Of a stretch of DNA of 64,000 bases, positions 28,714 through 36,157 are shown in pieces (positions within the stretch are counted from its first letter, which is position 1; each line of letters starts with the position of its first letter). The notes beneath the pieces are model-generated. The model searched no databases. It saw nothing but the letters and a program-made list of their open reading frames with translations, and was not told the origin of the DNA. The position numbers and the translations under genes are program-made. This DNA is from Arthrobacter globiformis (GTDB lineage Bacteria > Actinomycetota > Actinomycetes > Actinomycetales > Micrococcaceae). The stretch spans positions 4,402,001 through 4,466,000 of the forward strand of contig NZ_JAUSYZ010000001.1 of NCBI RefSeq assembly GCF_030817195.1, in the 5' to 3' direction.

Positions 28714-29741
28714 GCTGCGTATTCCTTCTGCTTGTTAACCTGCTTGGCCGCATAGGCGGCTGCCGCCTCACGGACCCAGGCGCCGTCGTCGTGCGCCTGC
28801 CGGCGGCGCTCAAGCCGCTGCGAGTTACAGGGGCCGCGGCCGGCCAGGACTTCCTTGAATTCGTTCCAGTCCAGCGGGCCGTGTTCCCACTTCTTGGTGT
28901 CCTCGTTGAAGCGGACCTCACTGTCCGGGAGGGTGAGGCCCAGGACCCTGACCTGCTCCACCATCATGCCGACGAACCGCGAGCGCAGCTCATCGTTGCT
29001 GAAGCGCTTGATGTTCCAGGCCATGGACTGCTTGGAGTTGGGGGAATCGTCGTCCGGCGGGCCGAACATCATCAGGGCCGGGGCGTACCAGCGGTTCACC
29101 GCGTCCTGGGCCATCTGCTTCTGCGCGGGCGTTCCGTTGGAGAGCTCCAGCAGGATCTCGAATCCCTGGCGCTGATGGAAGGATTCCTCCTTGCAGATGC
29201 GCACCATGGCCCGGCCGTAAGGGCCGTACGACGCGCGGCACAGCGGCACCTGGTTGCAGATGGCGGCGCCGTCGACGAGCCAGCCGATGGCACCCATGTC
29301 CGCCCAGGTGAGGGCCGGGTAGTTGAAGATCGAGGAGTAGCGGGCCTTGCCGGCGATGAGGTCGTCCATCATCTGGTCGCGGGACTGGCCCAGCGTCTCG
29401 GCGGCGGAGTAGAGGTAGAGCCCGTGGCCGGCCTCGTCCTGGACCTTGGCCATGAGGATGGCCTTGCGCTTCAGACTGGGGGCGCGGGAGATCCAGTTGG
29501 CCTCCGGCTGCATGCCGATGATCTCCGAGTGCGCGTGCTGCGAGATCTGGCGCAGGAGGGTCTTGCGGTAGGCGGCCGGCATCCAGTCGCGCGGCTCGAT
29601 CCGGGAATCCTCGGAGATCACGCGGTCAAAGTATGCCTGGCCCTCGGCCTCCAGCTGGGCCTGGCCCTTATCGCCGGCGGTGGCTGCTGCGCCCGGGGGT
29701 GCCGGCTGGTCAGGCACTGACTGCAGGTTCTGCGCTGCCAT
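28710..29741 (-). CDS. paaA: 1,2-phenylacetyl-CoA epoxidase catalytic subunit PaaA
   Basis: 343 residues. The carboxylate-bridged di-iron site is visible as KVQDEAGHGLYLY and ICKEESFHQRQGFEI (the E-x-x-H pairs), with HAHSEIIGMQPEANWISRAP contributing substrate-site residues. Catalyses epoxidation of phenylacetyl-CoA to the 1,2-epoxide with O2 and electrons from PaaE. First gene of the operon paaABCDE plus enoyl-CoA hydratase; ribosome site AGGAG. A promoter and operator-like sequence lie 55-105 bases upstream. Confidence 0.96.
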   Translation of the reverse strand: MAAQNLQSVPDQPAPPGAAATAGDKGQAQLEAEGQAYFDRVISEDSRIEPRDWMPAAYRKTLLRQISQHAHSEIIGMQPEANWISRAPSLKRKAILMAKVQDEAGHGLYLYSAAETLGQSRDQMMDDLIAGKARYSSIFNYPALTWADMGAIGWLVDGAAICNQVPLCRASYGPYGRAMVRICKEESFHQRQGFEILLELSNGTPAQKQMAQDAVNRWYAPALMMFGPPDDDSPNSKQSMAWNIKRFSNDELRSRFVGMMVEQVRVLGLTLPDSEVRFNEDTKKWEHGPLDWNEFKEVLAGRGPCNSQRLERRRQAHDDGAWVREAAAAYAAKQVNKQKEYAA

Positions 29742-29798
29742 GGTTGCTCCTATGCATTCACGTCCGTACTGGACCTGTGTCGGTACCGGAAAGATTAT

Positions 29799-29845
29799 TT
29801 ACCGACCGTTCGTTCAGGATATGTGGAAGCGGCGAAGGGCGTCAA
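29799..29845 (-). promoter_or_regulatory. paa operon promoter with an adjacent TetR-type operator-like site
   Basis: On the minus strand, TTGACG (29,840-29,845) and TATCCT (29,816-29,821) are 18 bases apart. Immediately downstream lies ACCGACCGTTCGTTCA (29,801-29,816), which resembles the ACCG-NN-CG spaced sites bound by TetR-family PaaR repressors of actinobacterial paa operons. The right half is imperfect. No paaR gene is in the window. Overlap with the predicted start site fits repression relieved by phenylacetyl-CoA. Confidence 0.5.
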
Positions 29846-30035
29846 GCAACCGGCGGCGCATTTTCGCCTTCAGGATCTGTTCCAGCAGCGCATTCAGCTG
29901 GGACGTCGCCGGCCGAGGGCTGAAAGGCAGAAGTGGGCTCAGTGAAACGAGGTTTCCGTGCCGGTGTTGCCCTCCCTGGGCTTTTCCCGGAGACCAGGGC
30001 GCTCCGAACGGACTCGCAGGGCTTGTTTCGTCAGA

Positions 30036-30788
30036 TCACACCACGAGCGAATAGCCGCCGGGCTCTGACCGGAGCCAACGTGGCGGCCGCTCCGTGTCAC
30101 CCAGCTTTTCACGCAGTCCCATCACCAGGAAGTCAATGTCCCGTTCTTCCCTGCGGCTGATGGGCTCACCGGTTTCATAATGTGCAGCCCGCAGTTTCTG
30201 CGCAAGGTCCGCGTTTGAGCGGTGCACCCAAGTGCTCTCCATGAGTGTGTGCAGAAGGTCGAACTCGGGGGCACTCAGTTCCAGTTCGAGGCCGTCAGCC
30301 TCGACCTTTCGCGTCCGCACGTTGAGCACCAGCCCATTGTGCTCCAGCCGCTCGGCGGAACGGCGCCCGCCCTTGCCGGCAGCAGAGGGAGTTTGCGCCG
30401 GAGCGGGCCCTTCCTGCCAGCGGGGCCTGCGCAACAGCGCGTTGATGCGGGACCGCAGCTCGCGGGGCCGGAAGGGCTTCACAATGTAGTCATCAGCACC
30501 GTTATCCAGGCCCATCATGGCGTCGGCTTCATCGTCACGACCGGTGAGCATAATGATGTAACTGTCACTGAACAGCCGGATGCGCCGGGCCGCTTCAAAT
30601 CCGTCTATGTCCGCCATCTCAATATCAAGAGTGACAATCATAGGATCATGCTGCCGAACGAGCTCCACTCCGGTTTCCCCGTCCGGAGCAGCGTGGGTCA
30701 CGAACCCGGCTTGCCTGAACACAACTGCAATGAGCTCCCGGACGTGTTCTTCGTCCTCGACAATTACCGCAACGCGAGACCGTTCCAC
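30036..30788 (-). CDS. OmpR-type response regulator
   Basis: 250 residues with a GTG start after AGGGGG. Receiver domain 1-120 with acidic pocket EDEE, phospho-acceptor Asp55 (IVTLDIEM), switch Thr in MLTGRDDE and Lys in YIVKPF. A winged-helix DNA-binding domain follows a 30-residue Pro/Ala-rich linker (LELSAPEFDLLHTLMES ... RDIDFLVMGLREKLGD ... RSEPGGYSLV). Divergent from the histidine kinase that starts 131 bases away, so they form a pair; the exopolysaccharide cassette beyond the kinase is a possible target, by position only. Confidence 0.92.
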   Translation of the reverse strand: MERSRVAVIVEDEEHVRELIAVVFRQAGFVTHAAPDGETGVELVRQHDPMIVTLDIEMADIDGFEAARRIRLFSDSYIIMLTGRDDEADAMMGLDNGADDYIVKPFRPRELRSRINALLRRPRWQEGPAPAQTPSAAGKGGRRSAERLEHNGLVLNVRTRKVEADGLELELSAPEFDLLHTLMESTWVHRSNADLAQKLRAAHYETGEPISRREERDIDFLVMGLREKLGDTERPPRWLRSEPGGYSLVV

Positions 30789-30919
30789 TTATTCCCCCTG
30801 TTTCTTCCGTCCCAGTACAGGAACTGTCCCCACTTGCACGGGTGAATAAACTTGGATTTGAGGTGCGATTTTGGGGTATGGCTAAAAGAGCCGGATGAAC
30901 ACTCAAACTGGGGGCTACA

Positions 30920-32644
30920 GTGCAGACAAATACCGCCGCGCGCGACAAAACCACCGAAAACGTTGAGGACGATCTAGTCCACCAGGTTGAGGACAAGTTC
31001 TTCAGCGACGTGACCCAGCGGCGAAGCATGCTGATCAGCCAACTCCCGTTGACCGTTTCCATGCTGATTATTGCTGTCATCCTGGCAGTTATTCGCCCGG
31101 CCACCCTGGGAGACCCCGGCTTTCAGTTTTCCCTCCTGCTAAGCCTGGGGCTGACAGCTATGTGCATGCTGCTTCCGTGGCATCTGCTGCCGCCCGGGAG
31201 CTTCGTTGTAGTTCCGCTGCTGGACTTCCTGGCTGTCGCCGTGGCACGCGAGGCCACCGCTGCGTCGTTCACGAGCCTCGGCCTCCTGCTGGTCTTCCCC
31301 GTCATCTGGCTCGCTGCACGGTTGGGCAAATTGGGGGTCGCTCTCAGCTTCCTCGGATCAGCGTTGGTCGCCACTGTACCGATGGTCGTGGCACCCTCCA
31401 CTGCGCCGTTCGACGCAGCCCGCCCCTTCCTTTTGCCCGCAATCATGACGGTGATTGCACTGGCGATACACGTTCTGCTGAGCAGTGTTGTCAGCCAAGA
31501 CAGAAGACTGAAGCTCAAGGATGCGGAACTCCGCACGGCGTATCAGGAAAGCCTTGAGCGGCAGCGGCTGCTGGACACCATGCTGGACATTGTCGGTGTG
31601 GGAGTCCACGCCGTAGACGCTTCTGGCCGGGACATCCTTATGAACCAGCAGCACCGCCGGAACCGCGCACTTGCCGTGCCACCCGGAGCGCCGGACCCGG
31701 CAGATCAAGAAGTGGACCTGCTGGCAAGCGACGGCACCACTCCCATCCCCCCGGAACACCGCCCGGTTGCACGCGCAGTGCAGGGTCAGTCATTTTCCGA
31801 TTACCTGGTCCGAGTGGGCAGCCCCGCAAACCAGCGGGTGCTTTCTTCGACAGCGAGGGCCATCCGGGACAAAGAAGGGAACTTTACGGGGTCTGTCCTG
31901 GCTTTCAGCGACGTTACTGAATTTGTAAACGCCCTAGCCATCAAAGACGATTTCGTGGCGAACATTTCCCATGAATTCCGGAGTCCGTTGATGTCCATCC
32001 TCGGATATCTGGATCTTGTCCTGGACTCCCCTGAAGAACATCCGGGCCAGCATGAAGCGTTTCTGCGAATCGCACAAAAGAATGGCGAGCAGCTCCTCAA
32101 CCTCGTCTCGGACTTGCTCTCTGCCTCCTCTGATTCCATGGGCGTCCATCCCCAGCGGATGGATCTCCTAGACCTGATCCGGATGTGTGTTGCCACTGCA
32201 AAACCGCGCGCTGAGAGCCGGGGCGTGGAAATCGTCAACGAGGCGACGGGGTCCCTGTGGCTGACCGCAGACTCGGGGAGGGTCACCCAGGTATTGGACA
32301 ATCTCCTGTCCAATGCCGTCAAATACTCCCGGCCAGGAGACACTGTAACGGTCAGGGCGTGGGACACGGCGGACTTGGCCCATTTTGCGGTCGCGGACAC
32401 GGGAATTGGCATCGCCGAGCAAGATCTGCCGAAGATCTTCACGAGGTACTTCCGGTCGGACAGCGTCCGGGAATCATTAATACCCGGTGTGGGGCTGGGA
32501 CTGGGCATCGTGAAGCGGATTGTGGAAAACCACGGCGGCACCGTCACCGCGAGCAGCAAACCGGGGCTGGGCAGCATCTTCACCGTGACGCTACCCAAGG
32601 GCACAGACCTTGCAGACGGTGCAGCGGGCCACGCCATGCGTTAG
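30920..32644 (+). CDS. Membrane sensor histidine kinase
   Basis: 574 residues with a GTG start after GGGGGCT. Six hydrophobic segments in residues about 40-190 (MASE-like membrane domain), then a short helical linker and a PAS domain (about 210-340: LLDTMLDIVGVGVHAVDASG ... AIRDKEGNFTGSVLAFSDVT), HisKA with the phospho-His in NISHEFRSPLMS, and HATPase_c with N box DNLLSNAVKYS, G1 VADTGIGI, F and G2 GVGLGLGIVK. The PAS domain sits inside the cytoplasm, so it may sense redox or a small ligand in addition to a membrane signal. Divergent partner of the response regulator. Confidence 0.92.
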   Translation: MQTNTAARDKTTENVEDDLVHQVEDKFFSDVTQRRSMLISQLPLTVSMLIIAVILAVIRPATLGDPGFQFSLLLSLGLTAMCMLLPWHLLPPGSFVVVPLLDFLAVAVAREATAASFTSLGLLLVFPVIWLAARLGKLGVALSFLGSALVATVPMVVAPSTAPFDAARPFLLPAIMTVIALAIHVLLSSVVSQDRRLKLKDAELRTAYQESLERQRLLDTMLDIVGVGVHAVDASGRDILMNQQHRRNRALAVPPGAPDPADQEVDLLASDGTTPIPPEHRPVARAVQGQSFSDYLVRVGSPANQRVLSSTARAIRDKEGNFTGSVLAFSDVTEFVNALAIKDDFVANISHEFRSPLMSILGYLDLVLDSPEEHPGQHEAFLRIAQKNGEQLLNLVSDLLSASSDSMGVHPQRMDLLDLIRMCVATAKPRAESRGVEIVNEATGSLWLTADSGRVTQVLDNLLSNAVKYSRPGDTVTVRAWDTADLAHFAVADTGIGIAEQDLPKIFTRYFRSDSVRESLIPGVGLGLGIVKRIVENHGGTVTASSKPGLGSIFTVTLPKGTDLADGAAGHAMR

Positions 32645-32722
32645 GGCCCATGGGCACACGAATCCACAGTTTGCCTGACCCGGCTGCGCTGTGGCAGCAG
32701 CGGTGGTGATCGCCGTCGTCGT

Positions 32723-33865
32723 TCATCTCACCGGTGCCATAATGAACCGGTCCGGAATTGCACGGGTGAACGGGTCCCTGATCTGCGGAGTAACCGTCGT
32801 CCGCCAGTCAACGACCGGGTTTCCGGGCTGGTTTTCGGTTTTCGAGTACTCGAACCAGAGCGCCATTTTTAACCTCGGGAACCTTCTCTGCAGTCCAGGG
32901 TCGAAAAGCTGGTTCCACCAGGCCTCCTTAATCGCCAGCTCTGTCGCCCCGTCGCTGCGTGAAGTGTTGTAGAAAGACCCTGTTTCCGAGATCGCAAAAG
33001 GCATCTTGTGCCCGTCCGCATATTCTTTGTAGAAGTCTGGGACGTCGGTGTCATTGGTGTAGGCGCTTTTGAAGGTCCCGGTGATCTTGGCCACCAGTTT
33101 TCCCCGCTCCGGGACAGTGTTCTCTCCCCACGGGTAGGCCTTGCCGAAGTGGTAGACGGTCAGTCCCACCCAGTCCACGGCATCGTCCCCGGGCCAGTAG
33201 GGTGCGTAGGGGTCGTCCTTCGAGGTGAGTTTGCCGTCGTGGTTCGTGTCCACTGCCTGGAAGTCAGCGCTGCCAGGGCTGGCCTCATACGGGCCCCCCT
33301 CATAGGGGTAGCCGGCGCCCTCGTTCGGAGACCAGAGCATTGCCGATGAAGGGGCCTTGTGGACAGCCGCCGCAACCTGACGGAACTTTTCGATGTAGGC
33401 CGCAGGCTGTTGGGACCACGGGTACCAGGAACCGTTCATTTCGTGTGCGAAACGCACCATGACCGGCACGCCCTTCCGGTTCCACGCCGTCAGCGTCCGG
33501 GACAGGGCCGTTAGGGCCTCTGGCGTGACGGCGGCAAGATCCTTTCTCGGTTCAAGAGTGAGCATGAGGGAGGAATGGTGGTCGGCGAGTTCCTGAACCT
33601 CCTGGCTGATGGCCCCCTCCTCCGTTGTGTCCCAGGGAAAATCGACATAGCGCCCGTACAGGGCCGGTGTTGAACCGAGGCGGGACGCGTAGCCGGCCAC
33701 CGTATCGAATTGGGAGTCCATCTGGACTCCGAAGTACGTTTTGCCGTCGTGGGGCACCGGGAACCGGTGCGGGGATTCGATGAGACGTGCCGTGAGGCCG
33801 CCCGCCGTCAGGGCAACGGCAACCATCAGTAACGCTAGATTCCTAAAAACCCTCGGTTGCCGCAT
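32723..33865 (-). CDS. Secreted or anchored GH26-like glycoside hydrolase
   Basis: 380 residues. An N-terminal hydrophobic segment (residues 9-25) acts as signal or anchor. The (beta/alpha)8 domain shows the GH26 pair: Glu142 in RFAHEMNGSWYPW (acid/base) and Glu294 in AISETGSFYN (nucleophile). Residues about 206-218 form an EF-hand-like loop, DTNHDGKLTSKDD, unusual inside this fold. GH26 enzymes cut beta-mannan or mixed beta-glucans. It is the last gene of a three-gene set with a GT2 synthase and a small membrane protein, overlapping the latter by 23 bases; a role in trimming or releasing the synthase product is likely. Confidence 0.85.
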   Translation of the reverse strand: MRQPRVFRNLALLMVAVALTAGGLTARLIESPHRFPVPHDGKTYFGVQMDSQFDTVAGYASRLGSTPALYGRYVDFPWDTTEEGAISQEVQELADHHSSLMLTLEPRKDLAAVTPEALTALSRTLTAWNRKGVPVMVRFAHEMNGSWYPWSQQPAAYIEKFRQVAAAVHKAPSSAMLWSPNEGAGYPYEGGPYEASPGSADFQAVDTNHDGKLTSKDDPYAPYWPGDDAVDWVGLTVYHFGKAYPWGENTVPERGKLVAKITGTFKSAYTNDTDVPDFYKEYADGHKMPFAISETGSFYNTSRSDGATELAIKEAWWNQLFDPGLQRRFPRLKMALWFEYSKTENQPGNPVVDWRTTVTPQIRDPFTRAIPDRFIMAPVR

Positions 33866-34199
33866 CGCGGGTTCCTTCTGTTTTCAGAATGATGAATGTC
33901 ACGACGAGCGCGAGTTCGCCCAGGACCGCAGCGGAGATCACCAGTACCACCGGAACCGGATGCACCGCGGCATGCAGGGCCAGCGCGAGGGGGACGATGA
34001 TGTAGGCCGTCAACGCCATCAGGGCGACGACCATGAAGGCGGCACACCTGACCTTGGCTATCCGGAGGGCCCGCTGCTCGGCCGAATGGATGACCAGATT
34101 GGCAACAACAAGGGGTGGCTGGACGTGGCTGCCGGTTAGGACGATTTGCTTCTCGATTATCTGGTTGATGGGGATCGCTACTGCTGAGGCTCGTTCCAT
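33843..34199 (-). CDS. Small membrane protein of the exopolysaccharide cassette
   Basis: 118 residues, ribosome site GGAGCGGTGAG. N-terminal half is amphipathic and mixed; two transmembrane helices follow at about 48-72 (AAFMVVALMALTAYIIVPLA) and 82-106 (VVLVISAAVLGELALVVTFI). It starts two bases after the GT2 stop and overlaps the GH26 start. No family recognised. By position it may be an accessory subunit of the synthase. Confidence 0.75.
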   Translation of the reverse strand: MERASAVAIPINQIIEKQIVLTGSHVQPPLVVANLVIHSAEQRALRIAKVRCAAFMVVALMALTAYIIVPLALALHAAVHPVPVVLVISAAVLGELALVVTFIILKTEGTRDAATEGF

Positions 34200-34201
34200 G
34201 G

Positions 34202-35644
34202 CTACTCACCGCTCCTAATGCTCTGAAGGTCCGCTTTCTTGGTCTTGGGGGTGGGCACCCAGTGGACGTCACGCTTGCCCACGCTCCACTGGAAAACTGC
34301 CCAGAGTGCCGCTGAGCTTTCGATGAGACCAGCAACAGGCGCCAGCAGGACGGCCAGCGATATTTCGCCGGCACGGGCCCACCTGTTCATGCCTGAGTCG
34401 GCTACGTTGTGCCAGGCTCCGATAAAGACCGAGCCCATCCACATGACGCCGACCAGGGCCAGCCATGCGCTGCCCGGCGCCGGCAGGGGAGGCTCACCAT
34501 CGGAGAGCAGCGTCTCCAGGGCGCGGACGATGAATGCAGGGAAGACAACGGCGGAGAGGACTCCGACGACGGCCCCCAGGGCGAAGGTCCCCACCCGGTA
34601 ACGGGTGCCCCAGACCAAACTGAATTTTGTAGCCCAGGGCAGCGAGAGGAACAGCGGATTTCGGGTCATGGAATTCATGCCCTGAAGGACACCGAAGATC
34701 CAGCGGTAGCGCTGCTTGAACGCGCTCCGGACGGAAAAGGGCGGCTGCTCGAGCATGACGCACCCGTGCCAGCCGAACACCTCCGTGCCGTAGCTGGTAA
34801 ATGCTTTCATGCCGAACACGTAATCCTCGGCGATGAAGGGCTGTCCCTCCAGGCACCCGATGTCCCATCCGATTTCGTTCTCCAAAGATTCGTCTATAAC
34901 GAGGTTGGAACCGTGCAGGTGCAGTGGGACGCCGGTTTCCATGACATGGCGGCATTCGTAGCACCCGATCGGGCGGTTGGCTTCCATGCCCCGGCAGAGG
35001 GGGCTGGCATTCAGGTATTCGAGCGGGTAATAGATGGGACCTTCAAGGATTTTCTTGTCGGTTGCGGCAAGGCAATGGATGAGCTTACGCAGCTCGACCG
35101 GGACCATGACGCTTTCCTCGTCGTAATGCACGATGAAGGTGCGTCCAGGTTTGCGGTTCCACGACTTGCGCCGCTGCTCGACGATGTAATGCAAACCGCG
35201 GGCCTTGAGCCTGGTGCCGTTCGGGGTCTCGTAATCCTCGGGAATCACAAGCGTGCTGACCGGAATAGCCGAGCCCTGGAAGGCATTCCGGAGAGCGCGC
35301 GCCTGCCCCGCGGATTCGGTAACAACCTCCACGGACAGAAAACGGCCATAGAACTCCGGGTCCTCCCGAGTCAGGTCAACGACGTTGCGAATTCCACGAG
35401 TGATGACTTCCGTGCTGCCCGCCGAGCCGCGGGTGGTGATCTGGATCTTTACGAATGGGACGTCAAGGGCGCGGAGATCCCGACTAGAGACCGGGGTACG
35501 GCGTCGATAACGCTTCCATCGGAATAGAAAACTCCACCAGTACAAGGCCATACGGACGCCGATGATCGAGACACCGACGAACAAGATTGGACCGAGAATG
35601 GACAGGAAAAAGTTCATCGAATTGGGCATGGGAGACCGTTCCAT
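34202..35644 (-). CDS. Family 2 processive glycosyltransferase, cellulose/mannan-synthase-like
   Basis: About 480 residues from an ATG at 35,644; others at 35,629 and 35,617 are possible. One N-terminal membrane segment (FFLSILGPILFVGVSIIGVR), a cytosolic GT-A domain with Asp in VHYDEESVM, Asp in AEDYVFGMKAF and the QxxRW signature as QRYRWIFG, then four to five C-terminal membrane segments. This is the layout of processive beta-glycan synthases (cellulose, hyaluronan, glucomannan). The product is unknown; the partner GH26 hints at a beta-mannose- or beta-glucose-containing polymer. No PilZ domain or BcsB-like gene is present. Confidence 0.85.
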   Translation of the reverse strand: MERSPMPNSMNFFLSILGPILFVGVSIIGVRMALYWWSFLFRWKRYRRRTPVSSRDLRALDVPFVKIQITTRGSAGSTEVITRGIRNVVDLTREDPEFYGRFLSVEVVTESAGQARALRNAFQGSAIPVSTLVIPEDYETPNGTRLKARGLHYIVEQRRKSWNRKPGRTFIVHYDEESVMVPVELRKLIHCLAATDKKILEGPIYYPLEYLNASPLCRGMEANRPIGCYECRHVMETGVPLHLHGSNLVIDESLENEIGWDIGCLEGQPFIAEDYVFGMKAFTSYGTEVFGWHGCVMLEQPPFSVRSAFKQRYRWIFGVLQGMNSMTRNPLFLSLPWATKFSLVWGTRYRVGTFALGAVVGVLSAVVFPAFIVRALETLLSDGEPPLPAPGSAWLALVGVMWMGSVFIGAWHNVADSGMNRWARAGEISLAVLLAPVAGLIESSAALWAVFQWSVGKRDVHWVPTPKTKKADLQSIRSGE

Positions 35645-36157
35645 TGACTTGTCAGCATTGGGCACCGCGAGGCATTCAGCTGCATCCACCGCCGGATGGC
35701 CACCGGTTACTGGGAACGCATCCGCTCTTGATTTAAAGCAATTGGCAGAAGCCGAAAGACCCAAGACTTCGCCACAGCCTGCGCGCCAGCAGTGAACTTC
35801 GCCTTGGACCTCCCCCGTTTCTGCCACCCGGGAGAGCGTCCTCGATGCATTTCACCTTAGGGAACGGGGGTGGGGGGCCGCACCAGTAATTACTACCTGA
35901 ATCCGTATCCCCTCCACTTGGTTTCGGAGCGAAAAACACACGCATCCGGGAGGGCCCGGGCCAAAGGAGGGGCAAATTACCTGTGTTGGGTGACACTCAA
36001 CACATCCGCAGCGCAAGCCGGCCACCCCACAAAAGCACCAATGCCCCCTCGCGGCGAGTATCGCCGTCGTACGTCGGCGCGAATGGCGCGGGAAGGACGT
36101 CGCTCGGCGGGTAAAATATCACCAACGCCGGTCTCATTTGGGGGAATTTTCTTGTCC
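35645..36157. other. Divergent intergenic region, inverted repeat present
   Basis: About 510 bases between the GT2 and SGNH-acyltransferase starts, probably carrying both promoters. An inverted repeat TGTGTTG (35,982-35,988) with CAACACA (35,998-36,004) is a possible operator or leader hairpin. The frame in phase with the acyltransferase is open back to 35,870 but lacks coding character. Confidence 0.4.

Noticed and set aside
27410..28921. 503-residue form of PaaC
   Set aside because: The upstream 199 codons overlap paaB in another frame; the GTG at 28,324 overlapping the paaB stop is the natural start.
29901..30160. Small ORFs between paaA and the response regulator
   Set aside because: No ribosome sites, atypical composition, and overlap with the response-regulator 3' end.
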